This document shows positions 41,199 to 48,731 of a stretch of 64,000 nt of DNA, piece by piece (the stretch's first letter is position 1; the number at the start of each line of letters is the position of its first letter). Position numbers and translations under genes: made by a program. Under the pieces are notes generated by a model. The model saw only the letters and a list, made by a program, of their open reading frames with translations, did no database searches and had not been told where the DNA came from. This stretch comes from Oscillospiraceae bacterium (GTDB lineage Bacteria > Bacillota_A > Clostridia > Oscillospirales > Oscillospiraceae), in assembly GCA_024690695.1 (NCBI GenBank), contig JAILOS010000050.1, positions 1 through 64,000 of the forward strand, in the 5' to 3' direction.

Positions 41199-41635
41199 CG
41201 GTTTACGTGATCAACGGACCCAATCTGAATATGCTCGGCGTGCGGGAGCCGGAGATCTACGGGAAGCAGACCTACGCGCAGCTCGAAGATACGATCCGAA
41301 GCTGCGCCGGGGAGCTGGGGATCGACGTTTGCGTTTTTCAGTCCAACCACGAGGGCGCGCTCGTGGATCTCATCCAAAGCGCATACGGATCGGCCGACGC
41401 GATCGTAATAAACCCCGCAGCCTACACGCATACCAGCGTAGCGATCCTCGACGCTCTGCGCGCCGTCGCGCTGCCGGCGGTCGAGGTTCATCTGACGCAG
41501 ATCGCAGAGCGGGAGACGTTCCGGCAGTTTTCCTACGCCTCGCTGTACTGTGAAAAATGCTTCGCCGGATTCGGCTTCGAGGGCTACCGGCTCGCTCTTC
41601 GCTATCTGCGGGACAAGCTCTCCGCCGAAGGCTGA
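41195..41635 (+). CDS. aroQ: 3-dehydroquinate dehydratase, type II
   Basis: A 146-residue type II dehydroquinase. It starts VYVINGPNLNMLGVREPEIYG, with the mobile-loop arginine and catalytic tyrosine, then FQSNHEGALVDLIQ, NPAAYTHTSVAILDAL, and VEVHLTQIAERETFR replacing the common VHLSNIHARE. Its ATGA overlap with the aroE-aroK fusion completes the operon: every step from DAHP to chorismate is now represented. Confidence 0.95.
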   Translation: MTVYVINGPNLNMLGVREPEIYGKQTYAQLEDTIRSCAGELGIDVCVFQSNHEGALVDLIQSAYGSADAIVINPAAYTHTSVAILDALRAVALPAVEVHLTQIAERETFRQFSYASLYCEKCFAGFGFEGYRLALRYLRDKLSAEG

Positions 41636-41655
41636 GGCTTTTTCTAAACCCGCTC

Positions 41656-41684
41656 TTGTAATTCGTTTTGATTTTTGGTAAACT
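41656..41684 (+). promoter_or_regulatory. Sigma-A promoter of the M50 protease/scpAB operon
   Basis: TTGTAA (41656-41661), a 17-bp spacer and TAAACT (41679-41684), 20 bp before the next start codon in a short AT-rich gap. Confidence 0.7.
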
Positions 41685-41704
41685 GTGTTTAAATTAGGGG
41701 TGGA

Positions 41705-42406
41705 ATGCGATTGAGCTCGTGGGATTCCTTTTTGGCAGGTTTTGATCTGAGCCGTCTGTGGAGCATGCTGATCAGCGCGGCGGCTGCGCTGCTGTGCATC
41801 ACGCTTCATGAACTCAGCCACGGCTACGTCGCATACCGTCTCGGCGACGACACGGCGAAAAACGCCGGCCGTCTGACGCTTAACCCCATCAAGCATCTCG
41901 ATCTGCTGGGCTTTGTCATGCTCGTCGTGGCGCACGTCGGCTGGGCGAAGCCCGTGCCGGTCGACATGCGCAAGTTTGAAAACCCCAAGCGCGGCATGGC
42001 GATCACGGCGCTGGCCGGTCCCGTCAGCAACATGCTGATCACGGTCGTCTTTTTGTTTCTGTACGGAGTCTTCGCGGCTATCTGCTCCGCGCACGACTGG
42101 GCGATCTCCGACTACCTGCTGCGCTTTCTCTCGCTGACCGCGCTGATCAGTCTCGGGCTCGGGCTCTTCAATCTTCTTCCGATCCCGCCGCTGGACGGTT
42201 CAAAAGTCCTGTTCTCGCTGATCCCGGATCAAAGCTACCTGAAGCTCATGCGTTACGAGCGTTACGGCGTATTTATTCTGATCGGCCTGGCGGCCGCCGG
42301 CGTGACCGGGCGGTTTCTGGACCTTGCGATCAACGCCGTGCTCGACCTTTTTTCGCCTGTTGCGGTATGGGGGTTAAAGCTCGGCTTCATCCTGCTCGGA
42401 GCATAA
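41705..42406 (+). CDS. Site-2-protease-family metalloprotease (M50)
   Basis: A 233-residue intramembrane zinc protease with about six membrane segments. The catalytic HELSHG (His35-Glu36-His39) lies in the first core helix, and NLLPIPPLDGSKVL supplies the third metal ligand aspartate. It lacks PDZ and CBS domains, so it belongs to the minimal YwhC/Rv-like group near scpA in many Firmicutes. It is not an obvious SpoIVFB. The substrate is unknown. scpA follows after 3 bp. Confidence 0.9.
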   Translation: MRLSSWDSFLAGFDLSRLWSMLISAAAALLCITLHELSHGYVAYRLGDDTAKNAGRLTLNPIKHLDLLGFVMLVVAHVGWAKPVPVDMRKFENPKRGMAITALAGPVSNMLITVVFLFLYGVFAAICSAHDWAISDYLLRFLSLTALISLGLGLFNLLPIPPLDGSKVLFSLIPDQSYLKLMRYERYGVFILIGLAAAGVTGRFLDLAINAVLDLFSPVAVWGLKLGFILLGA

Positions 42407-42409
42407 ACG

Positions 42410-43201
42410 ATGGAAGATCCGAATTATTTTCTGGAAGGCGTTCTGCGCGAAAAGAACGAGCTGCAGGATTTTGAAGGACCGCTCAGTCTGATCCTGATGC
42501 TCCTGCAAAAGAACAAAATCGAGATCCGCGATATCAAAATCGCCGAGATCCTCGATCAGTATCTGGCTTATCTCGACCGGATGCAGGAGATGGATCTGGA
42601 GATAGCCAGCGAGTTTATCCAAATGGCGGCCTACCTGCTGTTCATCAAGACCCGCATGCTGCTCAGCAGCGGGGATGAAGAGCTGTCCGAGCTTGAACAG
42701 CTGATGGCTTCTCTGGAACAGCTCAAGAGCCGGGATATTCTCGAATCCGTGCGGAAGGTGACGCCCGAGCTCAAACGGGCGAGCGAGACGGGAGCGCTGT
42801 TTTTTCCCAAGCTTCCGGAGCCGCTGCCGAAGGAGGGCCGGGAATACCGGTACCGCCACGAGCCGGAAGAGCTGCTGAAGGTCCTGTACGGGATGTTCTC
42901 CCGCGGCCCGAGGGTGACGGAAACCCCGGAGCTTGCCCGGGCGATCCCGGGACGCATCACGTTCAGCGTACGGGAGAAGAGCCGGAGCATCCTTCAAAGG
43001 CTGAAGGGAACGTCCTGCTCCCTGCGCGAGCTGTATCGGGAATGCGCCTCCCGCTCGGAGCTTGTCGCCACGTTTTTGTCCGTCCTTGAGCTGTGCAGCA
43101 TGGGCACTCTCGCCCTTGAACGGACGGACGGCGATTACAGCGTCGTTTTCTGCGGAGGCGACGTGGATGAAATCTTGGAACGGATCGAAGAAGAGAAATG
43201 A
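42410..43201 (+). CDS. scpA: Segregation and condensation protein A
   Basis: ScpA is the kleisin of the SMC-ScpAB condensin complex. The 263 residues have the N-terminal FEGPLSLILMLLQKNKIEIRDIKIAEIL, a helical AYLLFIKTRMLLS segment that contacts the SMC neck, a variable middle and a C-terminal winged helix. The start follows the M50 gene by 3 bp, and the end overlaps scpB by 4 bases (ATGA). Confidence 0.94.
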   Translation: MEDPNYFLEGVLREKNELQDFEGPLSLILMLLQKNKIEIRDIKIAEILDQYLAYLDRMQEMDLEIASEFIQMAAYLLFIKTRMLLSSGDEELSELEQLMASLEQLKSRDILESVRKVTPELKRASETGALFFPKLPEPLPKEGREYRYRHEPEELLKVLYGMFSRGPRVTETPELARAIPGRITFSVREKSRSILQRLKGTSCSLRELYRECASRSELVATFLSVLELCSMGTLALERTDGDYSVVFCGGDVDEILERIEEEK

Positions 43202-43803
43202 TGGATTTGGTCTCCGCCATTGAGGCGGTTTTGTTCGCAGCCGGCGAGCCGGTGCCGATTTCCAGGCTGTCGCTGGTTCTCGGCGCGGAAGAAGAGGAGA
43301 TCGAGCGCAGCGCGAGAGAGCTGATCGAGCGCTGTGAACGGGAGCAGCGCGGCGTCCGCGTTCTGAAGCTCGACGCCAAGCTGCAGATGTGCTCTGCGCC
43401 GGAATATGCGCCGGTGATCGTCAAAGCGCTGGAGCAGCGCAGGCCTCCGATGCTCTCGCAGAGCGCGCTGGAGACGCTGGCGATCGTCGCGTACTTCCAG
43501 CCCGTGACCCGCGCGTACGTCGATCAGCTCCGCGGCGTGGACAGCTCCTACACCGTCAGCGCGCTGCTGGAAAAAGGTCTGATCGAGATCTGCGGAAGGC
43601 TCGAAGCGCCCGGACGGCCTTCGCTCTTCCGCACGACGGACAGCTTCCTGCGCACGATGGGCGTGGAAAAGCTGGAGGATCTGCCGGTGCTGCCGGATCT
43701 GCAACAGAGCGAAGGCGTGGAAGAGCTCCGGCGCTCCATTGAGACGCTGCAAAAGAAAGAGAACGAACAGCTCAGCATAGAGGACGTTCAGGAAAGCAAG
43801 TAA
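43198..43803 (+). CDS. scpB: Segregation and condensation protein B
   Basis: ScpB has two winged-helix domains and binds the middle of ScpA. The 201 residues open with SAIEAVLFAAGEPVPISRLS and contain the signature LSQSALETLAIVAYFQPVTRAYVDQLRGVDSSYTVSALLEKGLIE, then a GRPSLFRTTDSFLRTMG strand-turn. Two adjacent ATGs (43198, 43201) are possible starts. It is coupled to scpA by overlap. Confidence 0.95.
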   Translation: MMDLVSAIEAVLFAAGEPVPISRLSLVLGAEEEEIERSARELIERCEREQRGVRVLKLDAKLQMCSAPEYAPVIVKALEQRRPPMLSQSALETLAIVAYFQPVTRAYVDQLRGVDSSYTVSALLEKGLIEICGRLEAPGRPSLFRTTDSFLRTMGVEKLEDLPVLPDLQQSEGVEELRRSIETLQKKENEQLSIEDVQESK

Positions 43804-43821
43804 AGTCCCGGGGGTGATGTC

Positions 43822-44559
43822 TTGGTCGGATGGATCATTTTAGGCGTCATCGTCCTGATTATCATTGGCATCAATCTGATCTCCGTCGGAGCGGATGTTG
43901 CCTATGAAGGCGGCCAGCTTCGTCTGGCAGCCAAGGTGATCGGCATCGAGATTCAGCTGCTGCCGAAGAAAGAGTCGGACGAGCCTAAACCCAAGAAGGA
44001 AAAGAAAGAGAAAAAACCGAAAAAGAAGAAAAAGCCGAAGGAAGAGAAAAAAGAGCCCGCGGAAAAGGAGAAAGGTCTGCCGCTCGGGCTGAGCGTGGAG
44101 GAGCTGCTTGAGCTGGCGAAGAAGGCTCTCGGAAGGCTTGCCCGTTTCCCGCGGAAGATCTGCATCGACCGCTTCCTGCTCCACTATACGGCGGCCGGCG
44201 ACGATCCGTACAACACGGCGAGGACCTTCGGAACGGTCAACGAGGTTTTGTCCGTGCTGCTCCCTCTGGCGCGCAGCGCCTTCAGGGTCCGCAAGTCCGA
44301 CGTGCGCACCGACGTCGATTTTACGCTGGACAAGATGCAGCTTGACTTCGGTCTCGGCCTCCACTTCCGGATCGGCCAGCTTGTCGGAACGCTTTTCAGC
44401 ACGGCATTTGCCGCGCTCGGTGTGATCGTGAGGAGCAAGATCCGTCAGAAGAAAGAGAAAAAAGCCCTCGGAAAACAGGGGAATAATAGCCCGACAGAAA
44501 CAGAAAATTCAGAAACAGAGGCTGCTCAGGCAGAGGAAAGGATGGAATCAAATGGATAA
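43822..44559 (+). CDS. DUF2953 membrane protein
   Basis: A 245-residue protein of the DUF2953 family. It has an N-terminal membrane helix (about 3-20), a very lysine/glutamate-rich linker (about 50-90), then a domain with LARFPRKICIDRFLLHYTAAGDDPYNTARTFGTVNEVL, which is the recognisable DUF2953 core. It is usually found next to ytfJ in spore-formers, as here (8-base overlap). The start is TTG with GGGGGTGAT upstream. A function is not known; conservation of the pair suggests a sporulation or germination role. Confidence 0.82.
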   Translation: MVGWIILGVIVLIIIGINLISVGADVAYEGGQLRLAAKVIGIEIQLLPKKESDEPKPKKEKKEKKPKKKKKPKEEKKEPAEKEKGLPLGLSVEELLELAKKALGRLARFPRKICIDRFLLHYTAAGDDPYNTARTFGTVNEVLSVLLPLARSAFRVRKSDVRTDVDFTLDKMQLDFGLGLHFRIGQLVGTLFSTAFAALGVIVRSKIRQKKEKKALGKQGNNSPTETENSETEAAQAEERMESNG

Positions 44560-44941
44560 CAAGAACCCGATCGGTGAATTGATGCAGAGCACGATGGAGA
44601 ATGTGAAGAACATTCTCAAGGTCGATACCGTCGTTGGCGATCCGATCTTTACACCGGACGGCATCACGCTCGTCCCCGTCTCCCGGATCAGCGTCGGTTT
44701 CGGCGGCGGCGGCGTAGAGTTCAGCAATAAAAAGGGCGGCGAGAATCGGCCTTACGGCGGCGGCAACGCCACCGGCGTCAAGATTGATCCCATCGGCTTC
44801 CTTGTCATCAAGGAGGGGAACGTCCGCATGATCAATATTCTTCCCGCTGCCAGCACCACGGTCGACCGCATCATCGACCTCGTTCCGCAGGTCATCGACC
44901 GCGTGGAAGGCTTTATCAACAAGCAGAACGAGGACAAATAA
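44552..44941 (+). CDS. ytfJ: Sporulation protein YtfJ (GerW family)
   Basis: A 129-residue GerW/YtfJ protein. Hallmarks are GELMQSTMENVKNILKVDTVVGDPI, TLVPVSRISVGFGGGGVEF, a Gly-rich loop (YGGGNATG) and GFLVIKEGNVRMINI. In Bacillus it is made in the forespore and is needed for normal germination; the biochemical role is unknown. It overlaps DUF2953 by 8 bases. A long hairpin that also contains the next gene's ribosome binding site follows. Confidence 0.93.
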   Translation: MDNKNPIGELMQSTMENVKNILKVDTVVGDPIFTPDGITLVPVSRISVGFGGGGVEFSNKKGGENRPYGGGNATGVKIDPIGFLVIKEGNVRMINILPAASTTVDRIIDLVPQVIDRVEGFINKQNEDK

Positions 44942-44977
44942 TTCCGAGCTTCAATAAAACGCCGGTTTTTGGCTCAT

Positions 44978-45016
44978 AATAAGCACTGCCCGTAAAGATA
45001 GAGGGTGGTGCTTATT
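44978..45016 (+). promoter_or_regulatory. Hairpin enclosing the ribosome binding site of the D,D-carboxypeptidase gene
   Basis: AATAAGCACTGCCC (44978-44991) pairs with GGGTGGTGCTTATT (45003-45016): 14 bp including two G-U pairs, with an 11-nt loop. The Shine-Dalgarno GGGTGG is in the 3' arm, and the TTG start follows immediately. It can double as the ytfJ terminator. Confidence 0.6.
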
Positions 45017-46069
45017 TTGAGGAAAACGATATCGGCGTTTCTTGCGCTGCTTCTTTTATGCCCGGTCCGCCCGGCCGCTTCCGCTCTGGACGAGCCGGAA
45101 ATCAGCGCCCGGAGCGCCGTCGTGATGGGCCGCGACGGGTCGCTCGTCTTCGCGCTCGAGCCGGACGAACGGCGCGCCGTCGCCAGCACGACAAAGATCA
45201 TGACGGCCCTGCTGGTTATCGAGAACTGCGATTTGTCGGAGGAAGTCGAGATCCGCGCAGAATGCTGCGGGATCGAGGGCTCGTCGGCCTATCTGAAGGC
45301 TGGGGAGCGCTGCACCGTGCGCGAGCTGCTGCTCGGGCTGCTGCTGGTCTCCGGCAACGACGCCGCCGCCGCGCTCGCCTGTCACTGCGCCGGGAGCGAG
45401 GAGGCTTTCGTCGCTCGGATGAACGAAAAAGCGTCCGAGCTCGGCATGACGAACACGCATTTTGCCAATCCGCACGGACTGAGCGCGGAGGATCATTATT
45501 CCACGGCCCGGGACATGGCGAAGCTGATGCTCGCTGCGATGGAGCAGCCCGTTTTCGCAGAGCTGATCGCCCTGCGCAGCGCGGACGCCGGCGGCCGTAC
45601 CTGGATTAATCACAACAGGCTGCTGGACCGCTGCGAGGGCTGTCTCGGCGGCAAAACGGGCTTTACGAAAGCGGCGGGCCGCTGTCTCGTGAGCTGCGTT
45701 GAGCGGGATGGAACGCGCTTCGTCTGCGTGACCCTGTCGGCTCCCGACGATTGGAACGATCAGCTCAGACTGTACGACTGGGCCTTCGCCCGCTTTGAGG
45801 AGCGCGTCGTTTCCGTCGATGAGCTCGGTTTTTCCGTGCCGGTCTTCGGCGGCAGCGAAAAGTCCGTCCCCGTCCGGGTGACGGAGCCGATCCGCGTGCT
45901 CGTTCCGCGCGGCTCTGAGCTCACGGTTCAGGCGGAGCTGCCGTATTTTGTCTTCGCGCCGGTCGCAATGGGCTCTCCGGCCGGAAGACTGTCCGTTTCG
46001 GTCGACGGGCAGCTCCTGTGTTCCCGGACTCTGGTCTACGGCCGGTCTGTTTTTGTATCACTGAGGTAA
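45017..46069 (+). CDS. dacB: D-alanyl-D-alanine carboxypeptidase (DacB/DacF type)
   Basis: A 350-residue serine peptidase (family S11) that trims the terminal D-Ala of peptidoglycan stem peptides. It has a signal peptide (RKTISAFLALLLLCPVRPAASA), the SxxK STTK near residue 60, SGN near 116, KTG (GGKTGFTK) near 215, and a C-terminal beta domain. The position (scpAB, here, rluB) matches Bacillus dacB, which modifies the spore cortex; spmA and spmB, next in Bacillus, are absent here. TTG 45017 is preferred over GTG 45005/45008, which would place the start within the ribosome binding site. Confidence 0.88.
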   Translation: MRKTISAFLALLLLCPVRPAASALDEPEISARSAVVMGRDGSLVFALEPDERRAVASTTKIMTALLVIENCDLSEEVEIRAECCGIEGSSAYLKAGERCTVRELLLGLLLVSGNDAAAALACHCAGSEEAFVARMNEKASELGMTNTHFANPHGLSAEDHYSTARDMAKLMLAAMEQPVFAELIALRSADAGGRTWINHNRLLDRCEGCLGGKTGFTKAAGRCLVSCVERDGTRFVCVTLSAPDDWNDQLRLYDWAFARFEERVVSVDELGFSVPVFGGSEKSVPVRVTEPIRVLVPRGSELTVQAELPYFVFAPVAMGSPAGRLSVSVDGQLLCSRTLVYGRSVFVSLR

Positions 46070-46074
46070 AAGGC

Positions 46075-46788
46075 ATGGAGCGACTGCAAAAGATTCTTTC
46101 CGCCGCCGGGCTTCTGTCCCGGCGGGCCGCCGAAGAGGCGATCCAAGCGGGGCGCGTAACGGTCAACGGACGCACGGCGCAGCTCGGCGAGAGCGCCGAG
46201 CCCGACCGTGACGACGTCCGGCTGGACGGGAAACCGGTTCGCGTCAGCGCGCAAAAAACCGTCATCATGCTCAACAAGCCCCGCGGCGTCGTGACGACGA
46301 TGTCGGACGAGAAGGGGAGACGCAGCGTAGCCGATCTCACAGCGGATCTCGGCGTGCGCGTTTATCCCGTCGGAAGACTGGACCTCGATTCGGAGGGGCT
46401 GCTGCTGATGACCGACGACGGCGAACTGGCCAATCGTCTGACGCATCCGTCGCTCGAGGTTGAGAAGACCTACACCGTGTGGGTCCGCGGAGAGCTTGAG
46501 AACGCCGCGGAGAAGCTCGGCCGCGCCGTCGTCATCGACGGAAAGCCGATTGCCAAGCCGCAGGCGGAGCTGCTCTGGCTCAGAGACGAGGAGGCCTGCC
46601 TGTCGGTTACGATCCACGAGGGACGGAACCGGCAGATCCGTAAAATGTGCGCGCTCGCCGGTCTTCGCGTCACAAGGCTCCGCCGCGTGAGCGAGGGGCC
46701 GATCCGGCTGGGCGACCTCCCGACAGGAAAGTGGAGGAGACTGACTGAACCGGAGCTGCGCAGCCTCGAGCGAAAGGAAGCTACATAA
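46075..46788 (+). CDS. rluB: Pseudouridine synthase RluB/RsuA family
   Basis: A 237-residue pseudouridine synthase acting on rRNA. An N-terminal S4 domain (MERLQKILSAAGLLSRRAAEEAIQAGRVTVNG) precedes the catalytic domain with NKPRGVVTT, VGRLDLDSEGLLLMTDDGELANRLTHPS (catalytic aspartate in GRLD) and HEGRNRQIRKM. ATG 46075 has GAGGTAAA upstream; the open frame extends to 46018 inside the preceding gene. It overlaps the next gene by 1 base. Confidence 0.95.
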   Translation: MERLQKILSAAGLLSRRAAEEAIQAGRVTVNGRTAQLGESAEPDRDDVRLDGKPVRVSAQKTVIMLNKPRGVVTTMSDEKGRRSVADLTADLGVRVYPVGRLDLDSEGLLLMTDDGELANRLTHPSLEVEKTYTVWVRGELENAAEKLGRAVVIDGKPIAKPQAELLWLRDEEACLSVTIHEGRNRQIRKMCALAGLRVTRLRRVSEGPIRLGDLPTGKWRRLTEPELRSLERKEAT

Positions 46789-48041
46789 TGAACGGACAAA
46801 CAATCGAGCGGGCGGATCTCGTCGTGATCGGCGGCGGCGCCGCAGGACTGATGTGCGCGGTCAACGCGGCCGAGCGCGGTCTGCACGTCGTGCTGCTCGA
46901 GCCGAATCAGAAGCTCGGCAGAAAGCTGCGCATCACGGGCAAGGGCCGCTGCAATCTGACGAATGCCTGTGATATCAAGAGCTTTATGGCGAATATCCCC
47001 GGCGACGCGCGCTTTCTGTACAGCGCCCTGAACCGGTTTTCCCCCTCGGACGCCATGGATTGGTTCGAGTCGCGCGGACTCCCGCTGAAGGTGGAACGGG
47101 GCAGCCGGGTCTTTCCGGTTTCCGACCGGGCCGACGACGTGGCCGAGCTGCTCTCGTCCCTCTGCCGGAAGAACGGCGTGAGGGTAATCCGTTGCCCCGC
47201 GAAAGCGATCGTAACGGATAACGGCGCCGTATCGGCCGTCGTTTCGGAAAACGGGCCGATCCTCTGCCGGGCCGCCGCCGTCTGCACGGGCGGCCTGTCC
47301 TATCCGCTCACCGGCTCCACCGGCGACGGCTATCGCTTCGCCCGCAGCTTCGGCCACCGCGTCACGCAGCTGCAGCCCTCGCTCGTTCCGCTTGAGAGCG
47401 AGGACGCGTACTGCGAACAGATGCAGGGCTTCTCGCTGAAAAACGTCGTTTTGTCCGCCTACGAGGACGAGACGCTGATCTATAAAGAGCTCGGCGAGAT
47501 GCTCTTCACGCATTTCGGCGTGTCGGGGCCGCTGGTCCTCTCGGCCAGCGCGCACATGCGGGACTTTGAGCATAAAAAATACCGGCTTTCCATCGATCTG
47601 AAGCCGGGGCTCGACGAGAAGAAGCTGGATCTGCGTCTGCTGCGGGATTTTGAGAAATACGCCAACCGCGAATTCAAAAACGCGCTGCAGGATCTCGCCG
47701 GACGCGCGATGATCCCCGTGCTGGTGCAGCTGTCCGGCATCCCCGAGGAGACGAAGGTAAACGAGATCACAAAAGAGCAGCGCCGCGCGCTGCTGCGCCT
47801 GCTGAAGGCTTTTCCCGTTTCCGTTGCACGGAAACGGCCGATCGCCGAGGCGATCGTCACCTCCGGCGGCGTGGATTTGAAAGAGATCAATCCGCGGACG
47901 ATGGAGTCCAAGCTGATCGGCGGCCTCTACTTTTCCGGGGAAGTCCTGGATCTCGACGCCTATACCGGCGGCTTTAACCTGCAGATCGCCTGGTCCACGG
48001 GCTTCGTCGCCGGTCGGTCTGTGCTGAAGGAGGAAGAGTAA
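46788..48041 (+). CDS. HI0933-family FAD-dependent oxidoreductase
   Basis: A 417-residue flavoprotein of the HI0933/BaiN type. It has the FAD-binding VIGGGAAGLMCAVNAAERG, the family signature GRKLRITGKGRCNLTN, GGLSYPLTGSTGDGY, TSGGVDLKEINPRTMESK and a final GGLYFSGEVLDLDAYTGGFNLQIAWSTG. Members have been linked to bile-acid ring reduction in gut Clostridia and to broadly conserved unknown roles; nothing nearby selects one. It overlaps rluB by 1 base and precedes cmk by 3, a common clostridial order. Confidence 0.92.
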   Translation: MNGQTIERADLVVIGGGAAGLMCAVNAAERGLHVVLLEPNQKLGRKLRITGKGRCNLTNACDIKSFMANIPGDARFLYSALNRFSPSDAMDWFESRGLPLKVERGSRVFPVSDRADDVAELLSSLCRKNGVRVIRCPAKAIVTDNGAVSAVVSENGPILCRAAAVCTGGLSYPLTGSTGDGYRFARSFGHRVTQLQPSLVPLESEDAYCEQMQGFSLKNVVLSAYEDETLIYKELGEMLFTHFGVSGPLVLSASAHMRDFEHKKYRLSIDLKPGLDEKKLDLRLLRDFEKYANREFKNALQDLAGRAMIPVLVQLSGIPEETKVNEITKEQRRALLRLLKAFPVSVARKRPIAEAIVTSGGVDLKEINPRTMESKLIGGLYFSGEVLDLDAYTGGFNLQIAWSTGFVAGRSVLKEEE

Positions 48042-48044
48042 ACC

Positions 48045-48731
48045 ATGAAAAAACGCGTTTCCATTGCGATCGACGGCCCCTCCGGCGCGGGAAAGAGCAG
48101 CTTGGCGCGCAGGATCGCCGCTCATTTCGGATATATTTACGTCGATACCGGCGCGATCTATCGCTGCGTCGGTCTGGCCGCACACCGCGCGTCGATCGAT
48201 ACGAAGGACGCCGCGGCCGTCGAGTCGATCCTGCCCTCGCTCGACATCCGCATGCGCTACAGCGACAGCGGCGAGCAGCGCATGATCCTCAACGGCGAGG
48301 ACGTCTCGACTGCGATCCGCGAGCCGGAGATCTCTCTGTGCGCCTCCGACGTCTCCGCGCACGCTTCGGTACGGGCGTTTCTGCTGGAGATGCAGCGCAA
48401 AATGGCCAGAGAAAACGACGTGATCATGGACGGACGGGATATCGGCACCGTCGTTTTGCCGGACGCCGACGTCAAGATCTTTCTGACGGCCAGCACGGAG
48501 GCCAGAGCGCATCGCCGCTGGCTGGAGCTGAAGAACAAGGGGATCGAGACCGATCCGGCGGACGTCCTGTGCGAGCTTGAGCTGCGCGACTATCAGGACA
48601 GTCACCGCCAGACGGCTCCGCTGCGCCGGGCGGAGGACGCCGTTCTCGTCGATACGAGCGGGATCGACTTTGAAGAGAGCTTTCAGCTTCTCTGCCGGAC
48701 GATCTCCGAAAGGCTCGGGTCCCAGGCATGA
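48045..48731 (+). CDS. cmk: Cytidylate kinase
   Basis: Cmk phosphorylates CMP and dCMP. The 228 residues have P-loop GPSGAGKSS, YVDTGAIYRCVG, the CMP-binding insert of the bacterial long form, MDGRDIGTVVLPDADVKIFLTAS and the lid region RAHRRWLEL. It overlaps ispH-rpsA by 4 bases (ATGA). The cmk-ispH-rpsA order matches many Clostridia. Confidence 0.96.
   Translation: MKKRVSIAIDGPSGAGKSSLARRIAAHFGYIYVDTGAIYRCVGLAAHRASIDTKDAAAVESILPSLDIRMRYSDSGEQRMILNGEDVSTAIREPEISLCASDVSAHASVRAFLLEMQRKMARENDVIMDGRDIGTVVLPDADVKIFLTASTEARAHRRWLELKNKGIETDPADVLCELELRDYQDSHRQTAPLRRAEDAVLVDTSGIDFEESFQLLCRTISERLGSQA

Noticed and set aside
41705..42406. SpoIVFB, the pro-sigma-K protease
   Set aside because: HExxH and the DG motif are present, but the gene sits with scpAB rather than spoIVFA and lacks a CBS domain; the generic M50 assignment is safer.
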